From CAZLMW01 sp964560875 (GTDB lineage Bacteria; Myxococcota_A; UBA9042): a stretch of 34,914 nucleotides of DNA. The stretch spans positions 1 through 34,914 of the forward strand of contig CAZLMW010000088.1 of the NCBI GenBank assembly GCA_964560875.1. Direction: 5' to 3'. Below the pieces are notes generated by a model. It made no database searches, was not told the origin of the DNA, and saw only the letters and a list, made by a program, of their open reading frames with translations. Position numbers and translations under genes: made by a program. Positions 8,970 to 17,557 of the stretch are shown here, piece after piece (position 1 is the stretch's first letter; each line of letters begins with the position of its first letter).

Positions 8970-11900
8970 GGCCCGCATCCCTTGATCGCGATAAACACGC
9001 AGCCCTTCTTCGCGTCGCAGACGTCGGCCGTACACGCCTTGCCGTCGTTGCAATCGGCGGCCTTCTTCTTGCCGCAGCCGCCGGCTTCGGCACAGCCCGC
9101 ATGGCCCCAAGCATCCACGCGCAACATCCGCGGCCGGGTTTGGGTCGTGCCCTTGGACTCATCGCGGCCGACGAGCACCGAGTCGCCGCCTGCCAACACG
9201 ATCGCGTCCGACAGCCTGCCGATATGCGGCAACATCCTGGTGAAGATCGGCTTGCCGACCGGGTCATAGCGACCCATCCACATGCGGTATTGGGCGTTGA
9301 CCCGGGCGAATCCGACGGCGGTCGTTGAGCCGTCTGCAGCGACATCGAGCCCATAGAACTGAAGCGTCGCGACCGGCGATACGGTCTGTTCCCACACGAC
9401 TTTGCCGGCCTTATCGCGCGCCATCAGCCACCCCGGTTGCCCACTGCCAGCGACATGGCTCTTGAGCCCGGCGGCGACCACCCCACCGCCGGGTCGGGCG
9501 GCAGCGTCAAAGAAGTAGAGATGGCGCCCGCTGTCGACCGTCGTTTTTTGCCACGCCAGCTTGCCGCCCTTTTCGTAGCGACCCATCCAGCCCCGGTATT
9601 TGCTGCTGCCCGACCGCGGGCGAATCGTGCCCGCGACGACTGCAGAACCGTCCTTGTGGGCAGCGGCGCCAAACCCGTAGGCGGTGCCGGGCCAGTACAG
9701 GTGATTGTTGGCGATATGGGCTTTGAACGACCCGAAGTTGACCTTGTTGGCCGCCCACGCGCTCTTGTAGACGCTGTTGTACTTGTAGACGTGCATCGAG
9801 TAGGCCGCGTAGCGGGTGTACTCCTGGACGGTTCCGAACGAGCCATCGTCGAAACAGAACAGCGCGAGCGGTCGCCACCAGACCCAGTTGTGCAGACCGC
9901 TGGGCATCGAAAGCCGTTTGCCCTCCTTGTCCCAGACAGCGATTTGCCCCGTCGTCGAGCCCTGGAAACCGCGCGTCACCGCTACGACCCGACCATCTGA
10001 CGTCCCGCACACGCCGGCGCCCCAGCCGAGCCCTCCGAAGCGGAACCGATCGCGCCACAGCTCGTTGCCGTACTCATCGGTGCGAACCACGACCGCGTAT
10101 TGCCCGGGCGACGGGTCCTGGCCGGTCCAGACAAACCCGCCGTCGGGCATGCGCGAGACGCGGTAAGGGGCCGCGCGCGCGCCGACATCAGCGACCCGGT
10201 CAAAGAGCCGACCTTCCTTCGCAGTGGGGCATTTTCCGGCCAGGCAGGCGCTGTGCAGGGTGCAGCCGTCCTCGACCTCGCATCGGAGCGCGTCGACCGT
10301 CGCCGAAACGCAGCCCTTCTTGCCGTCGCAACGATCGGCCGTGCAGCGTTTGCCGTCGTCACACGCGCCGCTCTTCTTGCCCAGACACGCTCCGGCAGCG
10401 GCACAGGAGTCGTGTCCCCACGGGTCAATGCGCGCGACGTACCCGACGGTCTTGCCCCCGCTGATGCGTTGTCCTGCAACGACGAGCCCGTCATCTCCGA
10501 ACCCACTGCCTCCGAGCCCACTGCCTCCGAGCCCATTGCCTCCGAACCCACTGCCTCCGAATCCGGCGATCGCGTGCGCCACGGATCCTCCGACGGACGG
10601 CAACGTCCGCTGCCAGCGGGTGTTGGCGAGGTCGTCAGCGCCCTTGATCCACAACCCGGCATCGCTTCCGAGCGGGCGCAACGAGCCTGTAGCGACGAAG
10701 CGTGCTTTTTTTCCCGCCGCGACGGCATGGAGCTGCCCACCGGCTTGCTGTGCGTCCGAGAATTCGGGCTTTCCGGAGGCATCGGCCGCTATGAACCAGG
10801 CAAAAGGTGCTTTGGTAGTCCCTTTGCGTCCGACGGCAATGAGGCTCCCGTCACTTCGCAGAGCCAGCCCGTGGAGCCGGTTTTCGGCGCCGGAACCGAG
10901 CGTTCGCGACCACATCAGCTTGCCCGCTTTGTCCCACCGGGCGAGCAGGCCACGGGTTGTCTTCTTGGTGTTGTCCTTGCGCCACCCCGCCACGGCTGCG
11001 CCGCCGTCGCTGAAACGAACCACTGCGGTCGCCTCGGTCGCATAACCAGTCCCCCCGAGCTCGGCGGACCACACAGCCGACCCGTCCGCGCCGATTCGCT
11101 GCACCCATGCGCGCGTTATGCTTTTGACCGTTCGCCCGCCCGCGATCGTGAGGTCGACCGTCGGCTCGCCAACCATGCCCGCGACGGTTTCGACGTTGCC
11201 CACCGACCCGTACTGTTTGTGCCATTTCGCCTTGCCGCTCGCGTCGAAACGCACCACTTGCCCGTTCAGGTCCCCGCCCCCGGCCGCGATGGTTCCGGCG
11301 ACGTAGCTGCTGCCGTCCGCCGCCGCGATCGCTCCCGTGGCCATCTGTGCCGTGGATTCGGCCTTGCCCACGACCGTCGTTTGCCACTTTGGCGCCCCAG
11401 CGGCGTCCGTTCGCATGACCCACCAGCGGGTGTTGGCTTGCGACCCCGACCACGCGGCGCCGGCCAGGACGAGCTCACCATTGGAGGCCCCTGCAACCGC
11501 TCGCCACGCGCCTTGATCCGCCGGTTTGGCGTCCGCTGACACGACGTAGGTCTGGGTGAAGAACTTCTGCTTGCCGCTGCCGTCGCACGTGCCGCCGATG
11601 CAGACCGACCCGACCGTGCAAGCGTCGCCGTCGTCGCACGCCGTCCCCTTGGGCGATTGCGCCACGACGCACGAAAATGCGGTCGCGCTCGTCGACTTGC
11701 AAACCGCTTGCTGACACACCTTGGTCGGCACCTTGCAGCTCACCGGCGTTCCGGGCGCGCAGGTGCCGGCCTTGCAGACGTCGTTGACCGTGCATCCGTT
11801 GCCATCGGCGTCGCACGGGATCGCCTTTCCGACCACGGGCACGAACGAGCACGTGGCGGTCTTTGCGTCGCACTGATCGACGGTGCACGGGTTGCTGTCG

Positions 11901-14176
11901 TTGCAGTGTTTGGTCAGGTTCTTGCAGCCGACTTTCGGGTCGCAGGTGTCTTGCGTGCACGCGTTGTTGTCGTTGCATTTGAGCGCCTTGCCCACGCAGC
12001 TCCCCGCCTTGCAGGCGTCGGCCGTTGTGCACTTGCTGCCGTCATCGCAACTTGCCGCCTCGTTGGCTGCTCCGGGGCCGCACGCGCCGGTTTTCGGGTT
12101 GCAGATATGCTTGAGACAGGGCGTTGGGTAGGCCTTGTTGCAGACCGGAATCGACGCGGGATTGAGCGTGCACTTGGGCGCCTTGCCCGACTTGTCGCAG
12201 TACAAAGTGCCGTTGCAGGCGTTGCCGTCGTCCTTGGTCTTGCAGTCGGCATCGAGCCAGCATTCGCACGTGTTCGTCCCCGGCGCGCAGCTCCCCGCTT
12301 TGCACAAATCGCCCTTCGTGCAGGCGTTCTTGTCGTCGCATGGGTGCGCTTCGTTGGCCGGTTGCAGCGCACATTTGCCCGATTTCGGCTGGCACGTGTT
12401 CGCCAGGCACGCGGTGTCGGACGCCTTGGAGCACGTGACCTTCGTCGCCGGATTGAGCGCGCATTTATGCGTCTTCTGGTCGCAATAATGGGTCCCGAGG
12501 CACTTGTTTCCGCCTTCCTTGGCGCAGTCCGCGTTTGTCTTACAGGTGCAGATCGACGCGCCACCGGTGCACTTGCCGCCCGCGCAGGTCTCTCCCGTCG
12601 TGCACGCGTCGCCATCGGAACACGGCAACCCCGGAATCTCGCCTGCGCCGGCCGAAACCTCGTACCGGCAGGCCTCCTTGCCGCCCGCCTTGGCGCAGAT
12701 CTTCTTGGTTTTGCCGAGCGGAGTCGCCGCACATGTGCCCGTCTTCGGCGCGCAAGCGTTCTTGGCGCAGTCGGTATCGGCGAACGACTTGCAGACGACG
12801 GCCTTGGCTGGATTGACATCGCATTGACCCGTCGCCTTGTTGCAGAACAGCGTGCCGGCGCACACGTTGTCGAGCTTCTGCGTGCAATCGCCGTCGACTT
12901 TGCAGCCGCAGATGTCGGTCCCGCCGGCGCATTTTCCGGCCTTGCACGCTTCACCCGTTGTGCACTTGTTGCCGTCTTCGCAAGGGCCGGCCTGGGCGGG
13001 GGGCGCTTTGGGAGGCAGCAGCTTAAACGTGCACACCTGCTTGGACCCGCTGCCGGTGCACGCTTTTTCGAGCTTTTCGGTGATCGTCAGCTGGCACAGC
13101 CCGGTGCCGAGGTAGCATGCGTTCTTCAGGCACGCGGTGTCCTGGCTGGTCGGGCACTGAACCACCGTGGCGGGGTTGACCGTGCATTTGTTCGGCGTGA
13201 CCGTCTTGTCGCAATACAGGGTCCCGTTGCACGCGTCGCCGTCCTCGAGCGGCCCGCAGTCCGCCTGGCTCTTGCAGCTGCAGGTGTCGACATCGCCCTT
13301 GACGCACGCCCCTGCCTTGCACGCATCCCCGTGCGTGCACTTGTTGCCGTCGTCGCAGACCGTCCCGTCGGGCGCTGACTTGGTCACGCACTTGCCAGTT
13401 TTCGTGTCGCAGGAGTCGGTCGAACATGCCGTCGCCTTACCCGTGCAGTGAACGACGGTGGTCGGGCTCACCACGCACTTGTGCATCGGCTTGGACTTGT
13501 CGCAGAACAGCACGCCGTTGCAGAGGTTGCCGTCTTCGTACGCGGCGCAATCCTTGGCGTCCTCGCATTCGCAGATGAAGGTGCCGGCCTTGCAGGCTCC
13601 CGATTCGCAGGCGTCTCCCGACGTACACACCTGGCCATCGCTGCACAACGTGCCTTTCGGGGCGTTGGTGGCGACGCACTTTCCGGTTTTTGGTTCGCAG
13701 GCGGTGGTCTTGCAAGCGGTATCCGCGAGCGTCGAACACGCGACCGCGCTGCCGGGCTTGAAGCGGCATCGATACGGCGGCGCCGTCTTGTCGCAAAAAA
13801 GCGTGCCGTTGCAGGCGTTGCCGTCGTCGAACGCGGCGCAATCTGCGGCTTCCTTGCATTGGCACAGGTCGACGATCGCGCAGGTTCCATCGGCGCGACA
13901 TCGCGCGGAGTCGCACGGACCGGCCGGGTTGGGGCAATCGGCTACCGTCTTGCAACCGGCATCGACGGCCGGGCCGGAGTCGTGGGCTGTCACGCCGCTA
14001 TCCGTCGCCCCCGTATCGGGTTTGGAGACCGCGATGTCTTGTCCTGTATCGACGGCCGCCACGTCCGCCGATTCACCGCCATCGTCCTCGGCGGCGGGAC
14101 CGGCGCACCCGGCCATGAGCGAGAAAACGGCAATCGCCCGCGAAAGACTCGCGACGAGGCGTGGCGCGTGGCCCAT
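8966..14176 (-). CDS. Giant Cys-rich repeat / double beta-propeller lipoprotein (paralogue of 1392-7271)
   Basis: A 1736-residue predicted lipoprotein. The frame stays open far upstream, to 14728, but the true start is taken as the ATG at 14176. It gives 'MGHAPRLVASLSRAIAVFSL' followed by MAGC (lipid Cys 24), and AGGG lies 5 nt upstream. An Asp-rich linker runs to about residue 75. Six Cys-rich units with 'CNGTLxCDK' cores follow, then a CTDC-like strip to about 865, propeller 1 (about 870-1245), a Cys bridge ('CDDGKRCTADRCDGKKGC'), propeller 2 (about 1320-1690) and a short tail 'CNDGKACTADVCDAKKGC'. The order and unit number match the plus-strand giant, but there is no fibrinogen-like C-terminus. 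A Gly-rich pentapeptide expansion sits in propeller 1 near residues 1203-1227. The gene ends in an ATGA overlap with the next lipoprotein. It is probably surface-anchored; its function is unknown. Confidence 0.85.
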   Translation of the reverse strand: MGHAPRLVASLSRAIAVFSLMAGCAGPAAEDDGGESADVAAVDTGQDIAVSKPDTGATDSGVTAHDSGPAVDAGCKTVADCPNPAGPCDSARCRADGTCAIVDLCQCKEAADCAAFDDGNACNGTLFCDKTAPPYRCRFKPGSAVACSTLADTACKTTACEPKTGKCVATNAPKGTLCSDGQVCTSGDACESGACKAGTFICECEDAKDCAAYEDGNLCNGVLFCDKSKPMHKCVVSPTTVVHCTGKATACSTDSCDTKTGKCVTKSAPDGTVCDDGNKCTHGDACKAGACVKGDVDTCSCKSQADCGPLEDGDACNGTLYCDKTVTPNKCTVNPATVVQCPTSQDTACLKNACYLGTGLCQLTITEKLEKACTGSGSKQVCTFKLLPPKAPPAQAGPCEDGNKCTTGEACKAGKCAGGTDICGCKVDGDCTQKLDNVCAGTLFCNKATGQCDVNPAKAVVCKSFADTDCAKNACAPKTGTCAATPLGKTKKICAKAGGKEACRYEVSAGAGEIPGLPCSDGDACTTGETCAGGKCTGGASICTCKTNADCAKEGGNKCLGTHYCDQKTHKCALNPATKVTCSKASDTACLANTCQPKSGKCALQPANEAHPCDDKNACTKGDLCKAGSCAPGTNTCECWLDADCKTKDDGNACNGTLYCDKSGKAPKCTLNPASIPVCNKAYPTPCLKHICNPKTGACGPGAANEAASCDDGSKCTTADACKAGSCVGKALKCNDNNACTQDTCDPKVGCKNLTKHCNDSNPCTVDQCDAKTATCSFVPVVGKAIPCDADGNGCTVNDVCKAGTCAPGTPVSCKVPTKVCQQAVCKSTSATAFSCVVAQSPKGTACDDGDACTVGSVCIGGTCDGSGKQKFFTQTYVVSADAKPADQGAWRAVAGASNGELVLAGAAWSGSQANTRWWVMRTDAAGAPKWQTTVVGKAESTAQMATGAIAAADGSSYVAGTIAAGGGDLNGQVVRFDASGKAKWHKQYGSVGNVETVAGMVGEPTVDLTIAGGRTVKSITRAWVQRIGADGSAVWSAELGGTGYATEATAVVRFSDGGAAVAGWRKDNTKKTTRGLLARWDKAGKLMWSRTLGSGAENRLHGLALRSDGSLIAVGRKGTTKAPFAWFIAADASGKPEFSDAQQAGGQLHAVAAGKKARFVATGSLRPLGSDAGLWIKGADDLANTRWQRTLPSVGGSVAHAIAGFGGSGFGGNGLGGSGLGGSGFGDDGLVVAGQRISGGKTVGYVARIDPWGHDSCAAAGACLGKKSGACDDGKRCTADRCDGKKGCVSATVDALRCEVEDGCTLHSACLAGKCPTAKEGRLFDRVADVGARAAPYRVSRMPDGGFVWTGQDPSPGQYAVVVRTDEYGNELWRDRFRFGGLGWGAGVCGTSDGRVVAVTRGFQGSTTGQIAVWDKEGKRLSMPSGLHNWVWWRPLALFCFDDGSFGTVQEYTRYAAYSMHVYKYNSVYKSAWAANKVNFGSFKAHIANNHLYWPGTAYGFGAAAHKDGSAVVAGTIRPRSGSSKYRGWMGRYEKGGKLAWQKTTVDSGRHLYFFDAAARPGGGVVAAGLKSHVAGSGQPGWLMARDKAGKVVWEQTVSPVATLQFYGLDVAADGSTTAVGFARVNAQYRMWMGRYDPVGKPIFTRMLPHIGRLSDAIVLAGGDSVLVGRDESKGTTQTRPRMLRVDAWGHAGCAEAGGCGKKKAADCNDGKACTADVCDAKKGCVFIAIKGCGP
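10496..10555 (-). repeat. 15-bp tandem repeat (4 copies) inside propeller 1
   Basis: Four head-to-tail copies of TCCGA(A/G)CCCA(C/T)TGCC occupy 10496-10510, 10511-10525, 10526-10540 and 10541-10555, with degenerate partial units on both sides. On the coding strand they encode GGSG(F/L)-type pentapeptides. They sit just before 'DDGLVVAGQR', a standard blade strand, so the repeat looks like an expansion within an inter-strand loop. Confidence 0.9.
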
Positions 14177-14352
14177 GGCAGCCCTGTTGGGATCGTGGTC
14201 AATGTGGATTCGACGGCTGTAATGTCGCAAATCCCACGGCTCGGTTGAAGGCCAAACACGCGGGTTCGTGGGCTTTGCGCCGCCGTCCGTTGCCGACAGG
14301 GATGCGAAGTTGCACTCTGCGCGGGTTGCGGCCGACGCTTTGGTCGGTCGGC

Positions 14353-14360
14353 GAGGGAGA
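14353..14360 (+). promoter_or_regulatory. Ribosome binding site of the YggX-family gene
   Basis: GAGGGAGA lies 5 nt before the ATG at 14366 and fixes that start. It is one of the clearest Shine-Dalgarno sequences in the window. Confidence 0.7.
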
Positions 14361-14365
14361 TCAGC

Positions 14366-14695
14366 ATGTCCGAGTCCGTCAGTGCGTCCGAAACCGTCGT
14401 GTGCCATGTCAGCGGCAAGGAAGAGCCCGTTATCAGCGGTCGCATCCCCTTCCGTGAGCCGCTCAAGAGCGAGGTTCAAGCTCGCATCGGCGCCTACACG
14501 TGGCGGCTGTGGCTCGACCAGCAGCTCAAGATCATCAACGAATACCGGCTCAACCTCGGCGACCCGTCTTCGCGCGATCTGATTGAGCGTGGCGCCCGCG
14601 AGTTCTTCCACTTCGACGGCGCGGGTCCAGGGCTGGAAACCGGCGTCGATAAGGCCAAAGAGCTCGGCAACCTTCCGGGCGACTACAACAAGTGA
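14366..14695 (+). CDS. yggX: YggX-family probable Fe(2+)-trafficking protein
   Basis: A 109-residue cytosolic protein, slightly longer than the ~90 residues usual for the family. The conserved early Cys is present in 'VVCHVSGKEEP' (Cys13). The helical signature 'WLDQQLKIINEYRLNLGDP' matches the family motif with its INE(K/Y)xLNL core, and 'FFHFDG' matches the C-terminal FxF segment. In enterobacteria, YggX is linked to iron handling and protection of Fe-S clusters from oxidation. Family knowledge suggests the same role here, which would suit the [4Fe-4S] aconitase-type enzyme encoded nearby, but no functional link is shown. It is divergent from the giant lipoprotein gene across 189 bp, which must hold both promoters. 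I could not pick out a convincing -35/-10 pair there. It converges on guaD, with 50 bp between stops. Confidence 0.87.
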   Translation: MSESVSASETVVCHVSGKEEPVISGRIPFREPLKSEVQARIGAYTWRLWLDQQLKIINEYRLNLGDPSSRDLIERGAREFFHFDGAGPGLETGVDKAKELGNLPGDYNK

Positions 14696-14745
14696 TCCGC
14701 CCGGCGTGAGCCGCGATTCACGGGTCAAGTAACGACCGCAAGCGC

Positions 14746-15987
14746 TCAGACGCGTCGACCCCAGCGGTAGACGGCGGCCGGCAGGCTCTCCAACCCCTCG
14801 ACGGGACCGCCGACAAGCGCTCGCAGCGTGGCTTCGGCGGTTCCGCTGTCTTTGGCGGCATCTACGGTTGCGGTGTCATCGACGGCCACGACATGGGCGG
14901 GCGCGCCGACCTCCAATGACCCCAGCCCAAGCAGGTCCGCGTTGGTGCTGGCCAGGAAAGCACCGGGCACAACGGACGCCCTCGCCAGTCCCTCACACGC
15001 GCTGACGCCGATGCCGGCCGCTTCGTGCACGGCGAGGAACACGCGAATCGTATCGAGTTGACTGATCAGCGGCCCGGCTCCGACGTCCGTGGCCAGCACC
15101 CAATCGACGCCGTGCTCCCTGTATCGCTCCAGCGGCATACGTCCACTGCTGAGCGCTTCGTTGCTTGACGGGCAATGCGCGATGACCGTGCCGGACGCAG
15201 CGCACCGTGCCAGCTCGCGGTCTGTCAGGTGAACGCCGTGGGCGAGAATGGTTCGCGGGCCGAGCAGACCCGCGCGGTCGTAGACGTCGAGGTAGTCGCG
15301 CGCTTCGGGGAAAAGCTGGCCAACCCAAGCGACCTCATCGCGGTTTTCACTGATGTGAGACTGCACGAAGAGGCCGGATTCTCGGGCCGTTCGGGCGCAT
15401 CGAAGCAGGCCGTTCGCGGTCACGTTTGGCGCAAACCGCGGGGACACGACGACGCGGCGGCGCAGGGCTTCGGGCAGGGCGTCGATCGCATCGAGCACAT
15501 CGGCGACCGGGGTCACCATGTCATCGGGCGCGTTGACCTCCATCAGCGCGGGACCGTCCAGCACATCGGCATCGGGACAGCGGGCCAGGAGCCCGACGGT
15601 TGCGTCGAGAAAAGGCGGCCCAAAGAGCAGGGCGGAGCAGGTTCCGGACGCGAACAGCTGCGCGAGAAACGCTTCACCGTGATGTTTGGCGTGGTCGGCG
15701 TCGACGAATGCGGCTTCCGCGGGCCAGATCGATTCGCGCAGCCACGGCAGGAGCTGACCGGAAAACGCGCCGCGCACGTGACCTTGCGGCCAATGGATAT
15801 GCAGGTCGACGAGGCCCGGGAGCAGCACGATGTCGGGCACATCGTCGCTGTCGTCGATCGCCACAATGCGTCCGCCGGCCAGGTGAACGCGGCCACGGTG
15901 CTGGACCACGCTGCCATCCGCGGATGGGCGGAGGAGGATGCCGGCCAGCGTTTCGGGCGCCGAATTTGCGGCGCGCGTGTCGTTCAT
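14746..15987 (-). CDS. guaD: Guanine deaminase (amidohydrolase superfamily)
   Basis: A 413-residue protein. Guanine deaminase converts guanine to xanthine and ammonia in purine catabolism or salvage, using one Zn2+. The expected metal and substrate motifs are present in order: 'DLHIHWPQ' with His63 and His65, 'SPRFAPN', 'QSHISENRDE', 'LAHGVHL', 'IAHCPSSNEALSSG' and 'ATDVGAG' with the metal-binding Asp. The 'QSHISENRDEV' and 'HCPxSNxxLSSG' blocks match the animal and bacterial enzyme closely, which favours guanine deaminase over other amidohydrolases. Its length is slightly below the usual 430-450. The frame is open upstream, but the ATG at 15987 has GGAGAG 9 nt before it and begins just ahead of the 'GILLRPSADGSV' strand, so it is preferred. 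It is the last gene of the minus-strand run, 67 bp after a TPR gene. Confidence 0.9.
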   Translation of the reverse strand: MNDTRAANSAPETLAGILLRPSADGSVVQHRGRVHLAGGRIVAIDDSDDVPDIVLLPGLVDLHIHWPQGHVRGAFSGQLLPWLRESIWPAEAAFVDADHAKHHGEAFLAQLFASGTCSALLFGPPFLDATVGLLARCPDADVLDGPALMEVNAPDDMVTPVADVLDAIDALPEALRRRVVVSPRFAPNVTANGLLRCARTARESGLFVQSHISENRDEVAWVGQLFPEARDYLDVYDRAGLLGPRTILAHGVHLTDRELARCAASGTVIAHCPSSNEALSSGRMPLERYREHGVDWVLATDVGAGPLISQLDTIRVFLAVHEAAGIGVSACEGLARASVVPGAFLASTNADLLGLGSLEVGAPAHVVAVDDTATVDAAKDSGTAEATLRALVGGPVEGLESLPAAVYRWGRRV

Positions 15988-16054
15988 GGCGGACGGCTCT
16001 CCGGCGAGCGCGGGATGGGGATGCGATGCGCTGGGATGCAATGAGGGAGTCCGC

Positions 16055-17503
16055 TCAGCGGCGGCGGCGACGGCGACGACGTTTCCGCTTGCGTTTGCGG
16101 GGTTTTTTCGCGGCCTTGGCGGGTTCGGCCAGGGCGACGCGAATCGACTCGGGGTCGACACGATCGGTCCATGAAAACGGCGCCGGCGCCCTCGTACCCG
16201 GATCGACCAGACCCTGCAACCGCTCGATGATGTTGGCGCGGCGCCAGCGAACGAAAGCCTCGAGATCGCGGGTCGGCGATCCGTACGCGGCGCGGACGGC
16301 ATCGGGCGAGCCAGGCGGCGCAGTGGCGGGCTTCTGCAACCCGGCCAGGTAGCGGGCGGTGGCGAACCTGCGCGAAAGGAACATCACCTCCGCTCGCATC
16401 TGGCGCGCTGCTACGTGGTCGGGTGTCTTGGCGAGGATGGCCTTGAGGTCCGTGTCGGCGCGGGACAACGAGCCTCGACGCAACCACGATTCGGCGCGGA
16501 TGAGCGTGAGCACGACACCCTTGTCGGGGCCTTTGAGCGCGGCGTCGCAGATACGCGTCGCGAGCAGGTTGTCACCGTCGATGATCGCCTTGGCAGCGCG
16601 CGTTATGGGGCGCTCGTCGGTCGCCGTCGGCAGATCGACGTTGAGCGCGCCATCGCCACGCGTGCGCAACCAACGCATGGCGGTCGGCCAGGCAGAGAGT
16701 GACGGCATGTGTCCCGGATCGATGGCGAGTGACTTGCGCAGCGACGCGACGGCGGCGAGGAAATCGTGCGCGCCCATCTGGGTGATCGCGAGCCGGAAGC
16801 ACCGATCGGCGGTCGGCCCGACGTCACAAGCATGCTGGTACCAGGCCCGCGCATGAGCGTGTCGGCCGGCCACAAAGTGCGCGTTTCCTTCTTTTTCGGC
16901 CGCTTCGGCGGAGATTCCCGCGTCCGCACCCGTGTCGGAGAGAACCCGCAGGCGAATGTCGGCCCAGGACGCGACCGCTGTGCCGGCTTGTTCTCGCTTG
17001 AGCGTGTTCAGAGCGGCGCGTGCGTCTTCCTTTCGCCCGGCGCCCTCGGCACAAATCGCGGTCCCTCGCAGCGCCAACACGCGGTATTTCGGCATTCGCG
17101 CGAGATCACGGTACATCGGCAACGCTTCGTCGTGTTTGCCGTCTGCGCGCAACGTCTCGGCGAGGTTGCGTCGCGCCGCGACCATCTTCGGATCAAGGCG
17201 CAGGGCTTGCCGAAACGCCTCGGAGGCCCTGCCGAGATCGCCGTGAATGGCGTGCAACACCCCGAGCTCCAGGAACGCGCGTGCGTTCGAAGGGTCGTTG
17301 ACGATGACCGCCTGGAGGAGCTTGAGCGCGGTATCGAACTGGCCCGACTTGCGCAGCTCGATGGCTTTGCCGATCGCGTCATCGGTCGCCTTTGCGTGCG
17401 CGGTCGGGACGGCCGTAACCGACACGATGACGCAGCACGCCGCGATCAGGCCGATCGCCACGCAACAGCGGCGCATCACGGGCTCGATTGGAGCGTTGGT
17501 CAT
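16055..17503 (-). CDS. Exported TPR protein with Arg-rich C-terminal tail
   Basis: A 482-residue protein from the ATG at 17503; an ATG nine codons inside (17476) is a possible alternative, and neither has a strong Shine-Dalgarno. 'CCVAIGLIAACCVIVSVTAVP' followed by 'TAHA' is a typical Sec signal peptide cleaved after AHA, so the protein is probably periplasmic. Residues ~40-200 contain TPR helices such as 'AIELRKSGQFDTALKLLQAV', 'DPSNARAFLELGVLHAIHGD' and 'AFRQALRLDPKMVAARRNLA', with further TPR-like helices to about 380. The last 17 residues are almost all Lys/Arg ('KKPRKRKRKRRRRRRRR'), a strongly cationic tail. The role is probably protein-protein interaction in the envelope; no partner can be named. 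The gene lies 54 bp after the fused isomerase gene and may be co-transcribed with it. Confidence 0.8.
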   Translation of the reverse strand: MTNAPIEPVMRRCCVAIGLIAACCVIVSVTAVPTAHAKATDDAIGKAIELRKSGQFDTALKLLQAVIVNDPSNARAFLELGVLHAIHGDLGRASEAFRQALRLDPKMVAARRNLAETLRADGKHDEALPMYRDLARMPKYRVLALRGTAICAEGAGRKEDARAALNTLKREQAGTAVASWADIRLRVLSDTGADAGISAEAAEKEGNAHFVAGRHAHARAWYQHACDVGPTADRCFRLAITQMGAHDFLAAVASLRKSLAIDPGHMPSLSAWPTAMRWLRTRGDGALNVDLPTATDERPITRAAKAIIDGDNLLATRICDAALKGPDKGVVLTLIRAESWLRRGSLSRADTDLKAILAKTPDHVAARQMRAEVMFLSRRFATARYLAGLQKPATAPPGSPDAVRAAYGSPTRDLEAFVRWRRANIIERLQGLVDPGTRAPAPFSWTDRVDPESIRVALAEPAKAAKKPRKRKRKRRRRRRRR

Positions 17504-17557
17504 GCCGTCATTGTAGTGCGCTGTCGCCTTTGACGCGAGCGGCATACATGCAAGAAC

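Noticed and set aside
14177..14728. N-terminal extension of the minus-strand giant lipoprotein to 14728
   Set aside because: The extra 184 residues have no domain character, bury the lipoprotein signal inside the protein and lie antisense to the well-supported yggX gene.
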